From the NCBI GenBank assembly GCA_022578605.1, contig MU394107.1, positions 1 to 64,000 of the forward strand: a DNA stretch of 64,000 nt. The letters run 5' to 3'. The notes under the pieces were generated by a model. The model was not told the DNA's origin. It was given only the letters and a program-made list of their open reading frames with translations, and ran no database searches. The position numbers and the translations under genes were made by a program. Shown here one piece after another: positions 22,802 to 34,542 of this stretch. How positions within the stretch are numbered: position 1 is the stretch's first letter; every line of letters starts with the position of its first letter. The DNA is from Camillea tinctor. Its lineage: Eukaryota; Ascomycota; Sordariomycetes; Xylariales; Xylariaceae.

Positions 22802-23524
22802 GCGATACTACTTCGATTTCAGAACCCAGTCTACCATCGTATGCAGATGTAGTGTCTATTCCTCAATCATCTCCATCAGCCCCGGAAGGTAAGGTCGCCT
22901 ATTATATCCCAGTTTAAGGCTCCATTTTTCCTGTTCTCTTACTGATTAGCAGCTTTTGTAGCATCAGCCTCTTCTAGAAAGCGACGTAGAACCGACTCTG
23001 ATGTGGGCCAGGATGAAGTTGGTCTAGAGAAGGAGGGTTCATCATCCAAAGTCTTGCATCATACCCCCGAGCTACAAGAGCGAAATCTGGTCTATCCGGA
23101 AAAGGTGGGACAGGTGATTGAAACCCTCAGGTCAAGGCTAGGGTGCGCCCAAACAATGCAGCCTCATTTTGATGAACTGCGGAGCCAGGTAGAGAAAACA
23201 GAGCAGATAATGGTTCAACTAAGGAATGAAGTGCTTGATGCTCTGAAGATACGGTCTACCTTGCCTACGCTAGAGAGTCGAGTTAAGAAAACAGAAGAAG
23301 TTACTCAAGATTTAGAGAGCGAGGTGGCAGGGGTTCGTGACACTGTTGCGAATAGAGAGGATCTCATAGATTGTCAATTGGACGACCGGTTCGACGCCAT
23401 GAAATGGGATTTAGAGAATAAAATAAGTGAATATGTAGAAGAACACGTAAAGGAGGCGGTGCCGCAACTTGTAAAGGACTACTTAGGAAATACGAGTATA
23501 TCCTTTCAAATTAATGATGGTTAA
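22180..23524 (+). CDS. Hypothetical protein with poly-Asn tract and C-terminal coiled coil, 423 aa
   Basis: Exons 22180-22888 and 22962-23524 (1,272 nt, in frame). Acceptors at 22950 and 22953 are also in frame, so three NAG sites could give slightly different proteins. A pyrimidine-rich TTTTATAG just before the first ATG suggests a 5' UTR intron. The N-terminal ~190 residues (DAPAVVSWLSQDGQVRYLHD, SRTRVFLYIHPERIESLAL) form a globular domain I know only as a recurrent fungal hypothetical. A run of about ten Asn encoded by an AAC/AAT-type repeat (22770-22800) links to a basic SSRKRRR patch (possible nuclear signal). The last 150 residues are heptad-like and charged (FDELRSQVEKTEQIMVQLRN). No signal peptide or membrane segment. 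Function unknown. Confidence 0.75.
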
Positions 23525-24573
23525 TGAACATTCTCAAAGAGTTTTAGGTTCACTTTTCCTGAGCGTTAGGTCTCTCCAGGGCCCCGCTCTTCATGTGTGA
23601 AATCGATTCTGAATGATCTCTGTACCTATGGATTTAAATAAATATATATCTATAATCGGAAAATATAATAGACATGTATCTAGACAGGCAGATAACAATT
23701 CAGCGGCACTCGGAAGGTATGATACTGCATATTAACATATAAAAAGGTATGACTATCATATACTTGAAAATCATCATATTCAACCCACCATGGAAAGGGT
23801 TCATTGGTGAAGATGATATTATCTAGTCCCAAGTTTTGATGGTTTCAACTGTTGATGGAGTTGGCCTGTAAATTTGCATTATTTTAGCCGGGTTGCTACG
23901 CACTCTCTCCTGGACTTATACACTAATCATACTCCTCGCAACGGTCCCCTGTTATTATCAGGTAGAAACTCGAAGGTGGGAAGTTAATGCTGAAACTAGG
24001 GTTCGGGAGTCTAGGAGGAGTTGTCACAAACCACCTGATCATATAATCTGCAGTATCTAGATAGGAATGATCACATACTGGCTTTCACCGAAGTCAACAA
24101 ATAACCATTACTTTATCTTTGGCTACTTTGAAGTTATTTACATACTTATCTTGGTGCCGTAGTGGTAGAATAAACAGACTACAAGCCTTGTAACTTTAAC
24201 GAGTCTTGGTAACCTTGACTAAATGTCTTTTAACTACCAGGCGCAGGGGCTTAAGAAGTAGGTATACATAGATTATAATATGCCTATTTCGGGATAGTCG
24301 AAAAGAGACCGATGAGTGGAATCTGGAAATCTTGAAAGGACGGTGAGCATGACTGTTTACCCAAAACTAGGTTCTGGGGATCTATCTCTGCTAAATAAGT
24401 CGGTCTACGTGTCACAGGTACCGGCCGTAAGTGTCAGGGAAGATCTGCTCTATTAGACCAATGAGGTTATTCATAGAAGCGGGGTAGCTCCGATATAAGG
24501 ACAGCCATAGCCACTACATGCTCCTCAAGCTTATTCTCTTCCCTTCAACTAGTAACTACCAAGTCCAGTTACG
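23525..24573. other. Spacer, no gene
   Basis: About 1 kb, AT-rich at 23630-23770. Near 24152 a TGCCGTAGTGGTAGAAT stretch resembles a tRNA A box, but no B box or cloverleaf follows. Nothing else recognised. Confidence 0.5.
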
Positions 24574-26044
24574 ATGAGAGAGACCGAGATGAGAGATATC
24601 GAAGAACTTTCCCTCCCGGAACTACGAACGTCGGCCAGTGGTGGACGAGATGCTTTCACTGACGAACAGAGGGCTGAGATTGTGGATCAACCCGACTTGA
24701 GGCAGCTAGAATCAAGAAGGACAAAGCTCTGTGTCCTCATAGGTTCTGGGATACTTCAATTACCAATATGGGGTACGTTTGAGCACATGTATAGATAAAA
24801 CCACCACTCACGCACATGCAGGCTTTGCTATGAGTTATGGTGTATTTCAAGAGTACTACTTCGACAACTGGACGTTAGAAGGGGATCGAAACACCACTGG
24901 TGTAATCGGCACCACAGCTAATGGTGTCATGTACCTATCTATGCCTTTACTCTTCGCGCTATTCACTAGACATTGGGCTCATCGGCGCCAGGTCGCCGCT
25001 TTCTGTGGCATAGTTATCGCTTGCGTCAGTTTCTTCCTATCTGCTTATAGCACCACTGTTTGGCATTTGGTCGTGACTCAGGGCATCACATCTGCGTTGG
25101 GTTGTGCTCTCATTTATAGTCCGACTACGCTGTCTCTCGGCGAGTGGTATACTACAAGCAACCGCGCTTTAGCTTATGGGATTGTTTTGTCCTGCAAGAA
25201 CATTGTTGGGACTAGCTGTCCATTCATGCTTCGAGCCTTGATTGATGCCTATGGCTACAAGACTACCTTAAAAGCCTGGACCGCAATTCTAGGCGGAACC
25301 AGTATCTTAGCTATCTTTTTGGTACCGACCCATCCCTCAAAATTATCTATACACAGAACGAGATCTCGAAAAATCCCCTGGTATTTTCTCAAACACAGAT
25401 CTATCTACTTCTACAGCCTTGCTATTATTTTCCAAAGCTCTGGTTATGGTATTCCACAAACCTATTTGAGCACCTATGCGAGAGATATCGTTCTCTTGTC
25501 TCAGACATCAGGCACTCTGATGCTGGCTCTCTTCAATGCACCCGGCATCATTGCTTCCGCCTTCTTTGGATGGCTGAGTGATAATAAAAGAATCAGGCTC
25601 TCAGCCCAGGCCGTCGCCGCAATTCCACCTGTTTGCTCCGCCCTGGCTACATTTCTCTTCTGGGGCTTGACTACGCAGGGCGGTATTGGCCTCCTCATAC
25701 TCTTCTCTATAACATTTGGATTCTTTTCCAGCGGCTATAGCGCCACCTGGGGAGGAATGCTCAAACAGATGGAGAGCGAGTCTGCTGAGAGGAATGAAGC
25801 AGTAGATCCAGGAATGCTCTATGGTCTCCTCAATGGTGTTAGGGGGATAGGATACGCAAGCGGTGGGATTGCCAGTGTGGGGTTACTAAACGCCGGGACT
25901 ATATCAGTTAGTCAGCGCTTTGGTTATGGAACCTCTTACGGGCCCCTCATCCTCTTCACAGGACTTTCTTCGCTCCTTGGAGGCTGGGTTGTTCTTTGGA
26001 GATGGAACCCTAAAAGACTCTTACCATTAGTGTCAGGAAGTTAG
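24574..26044 (+). CDS. MFS transporter, monocarboxylate-porter-like, 473 aa
   Basis: Exons 24574-24772 and 24822-26044 (1,422 nt, in frame). A hydrophilic N-terminus of about 55 residues is followed by roughly 12 hydrophobic segments. The first, ending LPIWGFAMSYGVFQEYYFDN, is the F-x-x-YGVFQxYY pattern of fungal monocarboxylate-porter-type MFS proteins. Others include VMYLSMPLLFALFTRHW, LVVTQGITSALGCALIYSPT and LMLALFNAPGIIASAFFGWL. A basic cytoplasmic loop (HRTRSRKIPWYF) separates the two halves. Expected at the plasma membrane carrying a carboxylate or small metabolite. Given the neighbourhood it could export a secondary metabolite, but it lies 5 kb outside the phosphonate genes with GH31 between, so that link is speculative. 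Confidence 0.9.
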
Positions 26045-26256
26045 GTTGTGCTACAAACAACCTCGATTTATAGCTCCGAAGGACTCGAAAACCTAAAGTG
26101 ATAAGATGAATAACAATATTTCATACGAATAATTCAATATATACTTTTATCGCTGTTAGTATTGATAGCCATAGCTAATCCATTCCTCTAAGTCTATGTA
26201 CAGAGTTTAATGAACAGCACTCTCGGTAACTCTATGCCAGGCATCTTGTTCTATGC
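26045..26256. other. 3' flank of the MFS gene up to the solo LTR
   Basis: 212 bp of AT-rich 3' flanking sequence that ends in the left TATGC target duplication (26252-26256). No gene. Confidence 0.6.
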
Positions 26257-26505
26257 TGTGAGAAGGGGTCATAGCTTGGAACAATAGAGTCATATTCAAC
26301 TAATAATTATCTTATGGTCTCAAGGAGTCTTAAGGTTCTAAGTTCTCTTAGATCCCATTGTGCTCCTATTTATATACATACATTATGGCCTGAGGCCGCT
26401 ATCCCATTGTCCAAGTTGGTCATCTGTACATTCTCCATATGCAACCATGACCAATTAAGGGTATCCATCTTTACTAACAAGTCTTGGGAGTGTCTACGTA
26501 TGACA
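26257..26505 (+). mobile_element. Solo LTR, TGTGA family, TSD TATGC
   Basis: 249 bp starting TGTGAGAAGGGGTC and ending CTACGTATGACA, flanked by perfect TATGC (26252-26256 and 26506-26510). A second copy of the same family, in the same orientation, is at 45170-45417 with a different duplication. TG...CA ends and 5-bp TSDs identify LTR-retrotransposon solo LTRs. Confidence 0.92.
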
Positions 26506-26510
26506 TATGC

Positions 26511-27384
26511 TGCGTTATTTTGTATAGGATTGAACAATTTAAATCTAGGAAGAAATTCAGGCATAACTCTAAATACTTCACCGCTCGAACCCAAACTGCC
26601 ATCAGTATTAAATATATGGGCTACCGTCATATTTCCGCGAGCTTTATGGGGGGGTTCTGTGCAGGACCGTCTTACTTCCTGACAATTTCACTCCTTTGTT
26701 ACCTATTTCCATCATCATCATCACACTTGACGACACTCCCAAGACTAAGAAAACTATATTACGGGGCACCTAGCTCAATCATTTGAGGCGACATTATTCT
26801 GAATTAGGAGACTAAGGCTATGCCGACATGTATTAGTATCTGAGATTATATCTTAAGAAAACTGATCTTTCCTTCAATGTTAAATTAATCTTCTGAGCCT
26901 CTTATGTTTCACACTATAATCCTAGATACAATGCACAGTGGCCTTTCATTCGTGCACTCGAAAATTACAGTTGACGTTATTCTGGTCCAAGATAATAGAT
27001 GGCAAACACGCATAGAGCATTACTGAAACACTCAAAATCACGTTTCAATTATTCTCAGGCTTTTTGTACACGCCAACATAATCTGGAGATCAGGTCAAAA
27101 TGTACTACCATGAAAATATTCAGATGGGGAAGTTTGAAGTCATGAACAGAGACCGAAGTAGTTTAGTAATGTTCTTGCAATCCGTATTGAGAACCGATAG
27201 ACAAATGTTGTTATGAGGGAAATCAGAACTGTAGCTATATGGGACACGATTACTTATACCCTGAAATATTTCCTGTTCCATATACTCAATGATACGACAC
27301 GAACAACATTATTTTAGCTTCGAAGACCTTATAATATATAATTACATCAATTGCGATGAGTCTACCCACCCATCAACGTTGTCC
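26511..27384. other. Spacer downstream of GH31, no gene
   Basis: About 870 bp, AT-rich with short ORFs only. It contains the 3' flank of the GH31 gene. Nothing recognised. Confidence 0.6.
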
Positions 27385-30300
27385 TCAGTATGTAAGAGTC
27401 AGCTGGAAGCTTCGTTCGAAGGCGCCATTTGGGGTATACTCTGCCAGATCGGTAATATAAACAATTCCATTACTATATCCTAGTTTCGGTGAAGTTTTAT
27501 TGTATTCCATGCTGTCAGTCATAAATTGAACTCCCAGAGGCTCTGTTTTCAGACCAGCAATGGTGATATTAGCGAGTGGTGCAGCAGCATGATATGTGCC
27601 ACTAGTGGACACCTGGAGTGTTTTATTATTATAGGTGAACTAGAGAGAGATTTGTTAGCGATAGATTGGCCCATATCACCGCTAGGTGCGTAACCTACAG
27701 ATACAATCCTGGTGGCATTGGGTAAAAGGCTGACACCATCATCAAGGTACACGGTTCCCTCAGCATATTGGTTATCGTCTAAAGTAGCCAGGAGTGAGAA
27801 GGGATTGTTTCTAGTAGCCGTAGTAGTGTAACCTGGTTCTTGGAGTGTGAAAATACTACCACCTCGGGCATGGACATTTATGTGTTCCAATGGAGCACTC
27901 AGGGTAACGTTTTCTTGAGGTCTAGCGTGAACCTCCTGTAAGGTGTACCAGTCATACCATCGCGTGCCTTCTCCGATCCCGGGGAATACACCTCGAACAG
28001 TTTCGGAGTTAGGAGTAAGCACTGGTGTAATAAGAAGTGAGGGCCCAAGCAGGAACTGTGAGTAAGTAGTTTTCAAAGTTTCGTCATTGGGAAACTCCCA
28101 CGCAAGAGCTCGCATGACAGTGTCACCTTTAGTATGAGCATAGTAAAGCAAGGTATACATGTAGTTGAGGAGACTGTACCTCACAGCCATGGCTCGCCGA
28201 GAAGCTTCGGCAACGGAAGACCAGACATATGCTTCTTGAGAAATGGTTCCTCCCATGTTCTGGTTGCGATAGAAGGGAAAGAATGCCGCCAACGCCATCC
28301 AGCGTGAGCAAAGGTCAAAATCAGTGTTGTGTGTGTAGCCGCAAGCATCTACACCAAACATCGGAATACCGGCCATCATATGTGTTAGGGCGTGGGAGAT
28401 GGATAGGAACATGCTTCCCCATGTAGATGTATTATCTCCACCCCAATGCGAAGAGAATCGGCCACTACCAGCAAAAGTGCCACGAGCCATACCGAAAGGC
28501 CGTCGACCCGGGAATATTGTAAGTAGAGCCTCGTATGTTGCATTTGCTACTTGATACCCAAATAAATTGTGCATCTCATACTCAGTGGTATTTTCAGGAT
28601 CACTATGTGTAGCATCTGGTGAAATAGTTCCTTTAACCAAGGCGTGTCCAGCCTGCACACTATACCTTCGTTAGTGACTCTCAGTCCCTAGCATATGAGA
28701 GAGGAGCTTACTTATTAATAACATAAGGGGGGTATGTAAGATTTCTTAAGCCAGGCGTAGGATCAGTACGCCCCAAGGTAGTAGTAGTAGCCGATGGAAA
28801 AGGTGTTGTGGTTTGCAGTGCAGATGACTGAGAAGCAGCGGCTAGGCTTACAGAAATAGCATCAGAACTATTGCGAACACTAAACCCCTCCGGATACCCG
28901 TAATCAACGTTAAGATATTCTCCGGGGATCAACAATGGTACATGAACCGGATTGAGATCCAGCTTGCCGTCTCCGCAAGAGCCTACGCAGTAAGAAGCAG
29001 GTTCGCTTAGGTCGCTCAAAATACCATCAAATGGAATCTGGTTGTGCCAGGTGATAAGCTCATTTGTCCACCATGACTGAGATGATGGCAACATAAAGTC
29101 TCCCCAAACGACAAACCCTGGCCAGTTGTTGCCGGTGTAATAATCTCCTGTGTTAGGGTTCCGAATAAATGTTTCCAGCTCGGCACCGCGCTGGTAAGGG
29201 CCATAAGCATCGCTAGCGTTATTGGGGTTTGAGCGATATATGTTGGTCCAAATAAGCGGAACATAGTATTGGTTATCTTCGTGTAATCTGTCAATCCACT
29301 TCGCCATTTCATCAACCGGGTAGGTGACTGGATTATTAACAAAGCTGCGATAGCCATCAAACATGTCAAAATCAGACCATATCCCTTCAAGCGGAATGTT
29401 GGCAGTCTTGTAATTATCAACAACCTGTTGGATCATTGATAGATTGGTGTATCCTAGGCGACACTGGTGGAAACCAAGTGTCCAGAATAATTGCATTGCA
29501 GGTAAGCCGACGCAGCCAGAATGGTATTGGCGAATAGTATCCACGGCAGTCGATCCACCGTATTCGTTCTGGCCGCTGAGGAAGTATAAGTCGATACTAC
29601 CACCAAGTGTGCGATAGGTGATGGTGTTGTTCCGCAGAAGCCATTCCTGACCATGGGCATTGCGTGCATACACCCCATGAGACGTTGTATTACTGTCAGG
29701 ATGATATCTACTTTCTTGGTAGAATGGATGAACACCATATATATTACCGTCAACAGGATTTCCAGAAGTGATACCAGCATCACTGTTCCAGAATGTTTGC
29801 GTGTAGTTCTGGCCAAGATAGAAGTCATGTATATTCTCAGCTACACAAGCAAATTAGTATGTATCTATACTAACTCAAATGACTTCCCTTAACGTACCTA
29901 AGCCATACACGTTATAGTCCTTGATCATGTTGGTCACTACCTCAAGAAACTGATTTTCATAGACGAGAACATGACCAAAGGTAGAGAAAAGATCCTCCCC
30001 GTTAGACTTCCGAGAGATTTTGAATTGGAAGCTTGGTGTATTGCTAAAACACTCGTTACTTCTTCACATATGAAGCTTGCGAATGGCAGCTGCTGGACGT
30101 AGATTTAGCTTACCTCCAATCAAAACTCAGATCGCTACTTGATGAAGTAGTATTGCCATCCCATTCAGGCGTGGGAACAATTGAGCTTGACAGAATATAT
30201 TGACTCGTATTCTGAGCAGACAGATATTTGGGGTATATCTTGACGTTAAGTCGTTCCTTAGTCTGATATTGAACTTTGAGAATCAGATTTTCAATATCAG

Positions 30301-30620
30301 TGCCACTTGATCGGTTAGTAATTCTGTACATTGGTTATAATCAAAAAGACGTACAATGCTTGACAATTAGGCCCAGCAAGGGCCAAATCAGCTGTTAGGC
30401 CTTCAGCATTTTCAACAACATTTGAAGCCTCGTAACCTGGGCACTTCTGTGGATCCGGGGCTTCTGAATCGTGAATTGTAGGTGTTAAGCTAGGAGCAGC
30501 ATCAACCTGGGGGAGAAGAGAGTATGTTTGCTGCACAGAAACTGTCAGCGATGGAGCCTGATTGCTCTTGACAATAGACGCTAATGCCAGTACTGTTGCT
30601 ACACGGGCGAGAGAGGTCAT
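27385..30620 (-). CDS. Secreted GH31 alpha-glucosidase, 982 aa
   Basis: Six exons: 30620-30355, 30305-30114, 30043-29898, 29840-28712, 28659-27699, 27639-27385 (2,949 nt, in frame). The N-terminus is a signal peptide (MTSLARVATVLALASIVKS), then the conserved CPGYEASNVVENAEGLTADL. GTDIENLILKVQYQTKERL leads to the beta-sandwich. The (beta/alpha)8 barrel has SDFDMFDGYRSF, the nucleophile in DGILSDLSEP (Asp478; usual form WIDMNE), the acid/base in SSHWGGDNTSTW (Asp653), and the GVDACGY...CSRWMALAAFFPFYRNQN substrate-site block. It should release glucose from the non-reducing end of maltose, starch fragments or related alpha-glucosides outside the cell. Many N-glycosylation sites. The nucleophile strand is somewhat divergent (LSDLSE), so specificity may be shifted within GH31. 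Divergent from ppd across 0.7 kb. Confidence 0.94.
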
Positions 30621-31343
30621 TGTAACTTTCTCCCTAGAAGATGATCTAGCAAGACGAGACAGGGTGAATTAAGTCGAATCTTACCGTCATGGTGGCTTGT
30701 GTGTCCCTTATTAACTTTTCGACGGCACTTGCATTTTAAATTCCAGACAAAGATAGTTCAAGTAGAAGTTAGTACGTTGAAAGGCTCCATCCTATTACTG
30801 TGCTAACCGTTCCATTCCCCGATCCCATTCCCGCTAGCAAACTGAGGCCTGATCTCTAGAAAATAGACCCATAGTGAATTGACTATACCAAAATCAAACA
30901 GTCGGGTCTTCCGAGTGGTACTTGCATAATCTGGAGGCCAGGATTTTATTATGCAACCCGAGGGGTCTCTTTAAATATGTCCCCTCCGGTATTAATACAC
31001 ACACGCCTGCTCTCGCTATGCTCACGGCTAGTATTACGAATTGCAATATCCCCACTCTCCAATTCATACCATACCTCACGTAATCATCCGTTACTTCGGC
31101 AATTTTAGATTGGCAGCTATGACGTGCTGTCTATGAGAATCACACGATATACTCCTTCATAGAGAATCTAGCATATGAATGAAGAGCTCTCTATAAATAA
31201 GGTCTTTTCTTTTCAAGGTCAATATATGTATATCTATACTCATAAATCGAATTATAAATTAAGATTTTAATCTGTCTGTATTGGAGACGTGTTTCTCTTG
31301 ATATATTTCACGGCCTCCAGATTATTCTTTATTTCGTATAACA
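30621..31343. promoter_or_regulatory. Divergent intergenic region, GH31 / ppd
   Basis: 723 bp between the start codons of GH31 (minus) and the phosphonopyruvate decarboxylase (plus). No exon seen. The half near ppd is AT-rich and carries a TATA-like element at 31192. Confidence 0.55.
31192..31200 (+). promoter_or_regulatory. TATA-like box of the ppd gene
   Basis: CTCTATAAATAAGG is a close match to a TATA box, about 150 nt before the ATG at 31344. This leaves room for a leader of about 100 nt. Confidence 0.45.
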
Positions 31344-32564
31344 ATGGCCCTTATCGATCCACACTTGTTCTATGAACAAGCACTTGTAGGAAATGGCATC
31401 ACCCATGCTTTTGGAGTCCCGGACTCTTGCTTGAAAGGGCTCTTAAGCTATCTTTACGCAACCAAACATGTCCCAGAACACATCGTCACAGCAAGCGAAG
31501 GTGCTGCTGTTGGGATTGCCGCTGGCTACTACCTTTCAACTCAGAAGTTGGCAGTAGCATATATGCAGAATTCAGGTCTCGCCAATTCTCTTAATCCGTT
31601 GCAATCACTAGCTGCGAAAGAAGTGTTTGGCATCCCAATCCTGCTAGTCATAGGATGGAGAGGCAGACCCGGCGAGCACGACGAGCCAGAACACCTCTTG
31701 GCCGGGCCATGCACGCTGGAAACTCTGTCAATAAACGGCTTTCCTTATGAGGTGATGCCGGACACCCTCCCTGAAATCACGCAGGTCATTGCAGGCCTAG
31801 TCAAAACTGCTAAAGAAGGGCATACGCCCGTTGCCCTTGTCGTTCCAAACCACAGATTCGCGGAATACCGTTCCGATGGGGCTATCCAAAATGGTGCAAA
31901 TGGTACTGCGTATGGAGCCTTAAGGGGAACTGCGTCTAAGATATGCAGAAACCCTTCAAGGGTGGAGGAGTGGCGATCTGCCGAAGAAAGCCTTCCCTTG
32001 TCACGCGAGCAAGCTATTCGTTGTGTGATCAAGCAGCTCGGCAAGGCAGACGTCACTGTATCATCTGTTGGTGGTAATAGCCGTGAGATATACATGATTC
32101 GCAAGGAAAATGGAGAGGACCTATCGCGCAGCTTCTTGTCTATCGGCGCCATGGGTCACACATACCCGCTCGCTTATGGTGTCCAGATAGGTCATCCGTT
32201 AGGACGAATCTTCTGTGTCGAAGGTGATGGTTCGTTCTTGATGCATGTTAGCAATATTGCCGTGCTAGCTGCCGAAGCCCCGTCGAACCTGGTTCATGTT
32301 GTGATCCACAATGGCATTCACGCTTCAACTGGAGGTCAGGGGATACCCATCGACACGAATAACCTTCTATCACTGGCTGGAAGCTTGCCCTATAAGCAGA
32401 AGTTTTTCGTGGACACTGCTGAGGGCTTATTTCAGGCGTTTGAGTGGGCTGAGAAAAGCACTCTGATTGTTGTAGTAGTTAACCAGTCAGTTAAGAAGAC
32501 ACTACCTCGTCCATCAGAGCATCCATTCGAGTTGAGAGACGCATTCATTTCTAGTTTTACTTAG
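31344..32564 (+). CDS. ppd: Phosphonopyruvate decarboxylase, 406 aa
   Basis: Single exon with an ATG in a clean ACAATGG context. A ThDP-dependent decarboxylase: N-terminal MALIDPHLFYEQALVGNGIT, HAFGVPDSCLKGLL, the catalytic-Glu region ASEGAAVGIAAGYYLST, VAYMQNSGLANSLNPL and LLVIGWRGRPGEHDEPEH, and C-terminal ThDP/Mg site GDGS (294-297) with the paired Asn in VIHNGIHASTGGQ. Length and motif set are those of phosphonopyruvate decarboxylase rather than of larger pyruvate decarboxylases; the close relative sulfopyruvate decarboxylase is usually split in two subunits. Reaction: phosphonopyruvate to phosphonoacetaldehyde plus CO2, which pulls the unfavourable PEP mutase step forward. No signal peptide, so probably cytosolic. 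The PEP phosphomutase lies 7 kb downstream, which strongly supports the role. Confidence 0.92.
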   Translation: MALIDPHLFYEQALVGNGITHAFGVPDSCLKGLLSYLYATKHVPEHIVTASEGAAVGIAAGYYLSTQKLAVAYMQNSGLANSLNPLQSLAAKEVFGIPILLVIGWRGRPGEHDEPEHLLAGPCTLETLSINGFPYEVMPDTLPEITQVIAGLVKTAKEGHTPVALVVPNHRFAEYRSDGAIQNGANGTAYGALRGTASKICRNPSRVEEWRSAEESLPLSREQAIRCVIKQLGKADVTVSSVGGNSREIYMIRKENGEDLSRSFLSIGAMGHTYPLAYGVQIGHPLGRIFCVEGDGSFLMHVSNIAVLAAEAPSNLVHVVIHNGIHASTGGQGIPIDTNNLLSLAGSLPYKQKFFVDTAEGLFQAFEWAEKSTLIVVVVNQSVKKTLPRPSEHPFELRDAFISSFT

Positions 32565-33484
32565 AGTGATGCAGACCTTGTCATAGGTGGTAGATGTATG
32601 AAACTCAAATAGTCTGAATAAAGTGTCTAGCAAGTGTGTAAGAATTTAACAACTCCAGGTTGTGCGTCTAGATTGCGTAATTTGTTTAGCACATGACTCC
32701 TCGATGAGTAGCAGATATGTATTTACTCCTCAAGAACCTATCCATACCTAGGTAGGTTGCAATGAGAACCTGAAGATAGATGCATGTGATGAATTTTCGA
32801 TTGATGTGTCTGAGTTAGATAAGAAAAGGCTAACCTAGTGTAGTTGCATACGAGAGATCCATCTATCTTGGTTTTCCTATCTGACTAATCAGAATTATAG
32901 TCATGATCAGGCAGTTCAGGAGAAGTTTCCTGTTAATCAATGCAGCACCACCAGACTCTATCTTTGATCTAGGTTAGCTAGCCACCATTAGTTTCCTCTG
33001 TCTCCACTGTGCATGGACTGGCCATCACCACCCCATGCGGTGAAAAGCTTGTGCATTTATCCTTGTTAATGATCTACATACCTGTTGAAGGCGTATGCGC
33101 TAGATAGCCAGTGCGTTTCAACGTGCTAACTTTGGTATTTACATAAAATAATATTCCGTGTATACCATATATATCTTAGGCATTCAAGCATATTCAAGAA
33201 TATCCTTAGTTTATACGTTTTAGTGAATAACCCCCAATATGCATTCTCATTGTTATCACATACTCTTGTTCAGCACTTGCACTAGAAAGACCGTGCGATA
33301 GGCTCACCTTACTATTTTCTTGGAGTGATGTGATATCTATAAACTACCTAGTCCGAACCAACAATCGTTCGACTTCCGTCTTTAACGAAATGTCATGAGA
33401 ACTTACGAGTAAATTATCTTTCAATAATTACTAAATCTTCCAACCAATATCAAAAATTTCAAAGTCAGCTCTTATAGTTTCAAC
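32565..33484. other. Spacer between ppd and the aldo-keto reductase
   Basis: 920 bp, AT-rich. A tacctaggtaggtt motif occurs at about 32746, similar to those in other spacers. No exon or repeat copy seen. It must contain the ppd terminator and the reductase promoter. Confidence 0.5.
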
Positions 33485-34542
33485 ATGATTCCTAAACGAA
33501 CGACAAAAATACCTATTATTTTTGGTGCGATGACATTCGGTAGAGAAGGTGTGTGCGCTGTCAAATTTTCAGAATCTTGACTAATTCACTTTTAGGCGTT
33601 GAGCAAGCTCGTGTTCATGATTTAAAGGATGCTGGCGCTATGTTAGATACTTTCAAGAGATTTGGCGGCAGAGTGGTTGACACAGCCCGAGTATATGGCC
33701 AAGGTTCCTCAGAAGAATACCTAGGGGAACTAGACTGGAAAGGCAGAGGCCTTGTTGTTGACACCAAACTATACCCCAACATAGCCGATGGAACCGGCAG
33801 CATGACCCACTCCGCCAATGATCTCCGCAAGTATCTCAATGAGTCTCTTAAGGCATTGAAAACGGACAAACTCGATCTTTGGTATCTCCACGGCCCAGAT
33901 CGAAATACTCCATACGAAGAAACCTTCCGAGCTTGCGATGAGTTGTACAAGGAAGGCAAATTCAACCGACTCGGCCTGAGCAATTACATGGCCTGGGAGG
34001 TTGCGTACATTAGCGACATGTGCATGAACAAGGGATGGATCCGCCCAACTGTGTACCAAGGAGTATACAATGCTATCCATCGGACAGTGGAAATGGAGTT
34101 GTTTCCTTGTCTTCGACACTATGGCATTACATTCTACGCGTTTAGCCCACTTGCCGGCAGCCAACTTACTGGCAGGTATAAGCGTGATACCCAGGACGCA
34201 AACATCGAATCAATGTCTCGGTTTGATCCAAACACTTTTCAAGGACAGAAGTATAGGCGGCGCTTCTGGAATGACACCATTTTTGACGCACTTGATGTGA
34301 TAACAGAAGCAACAGAGAAGCATCAACTAACACAAATGGAGGCTGCACTGAGATGGATTGTTCATCATTCTCAACTAGATCCCGAGCGAGGAGATTCTGT
34401 AATTATTGGTGCAAGCAACCTGAGGCAACTCGAACAAAACCTCGAGGCCCTGGAGAAAGATCCTCTACCAGATGACGTCTTAGAAGCTCTTGATAAGGGT
34501 TGGGCGATCACCAAGGGTATTGTGAAGAATTATTGGCATTGA
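33485..34542 (+). CDS. Aldo-keto reductase, AKR7-like, 336 aa
   Basis: Exons 33485-33548 and 33596-34542 (1,011 nt, in frame); the short first exon gives MIPKRTTKIPIIFGAMTFGRE. Catalytic tetrad visible: Asp50 (RVVDTARVYG), Tyr55, Lys79 (VVDTKLYP), His120 (LDLWYLHGPDRNTPYEET). GKFNRLGLSNYMAWEVA and YNAIHR are typical of the AKR7 group (aflatoxin-aldehyde and succinic-semialdehyde reductases). C-terminal DSVIIGASNLRQLEQN binds the NADPH phosphate. AKR7 enzymes accept small anionic aldehydes. Next to ppd, a natural inferred role is reduction of phosphonoacetaldehyde to 2-hydroxyethylphosphonate, replacing the Fe-dependent alcohol dehydrogenase of bacterial pathways. Family certain, substrate inferred. 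Same strand as ppd, 0.9 kb downstream. Confidence 0.92.

Noticed and set aside
24145..24200. Possible tRNA gene (TGCCGTAGTGGTAGAAT resembles an A box)
   Set aside because: No B box (GGTTCRANYCC) within the right distance and no acceptor-stem pairing could be drawn.
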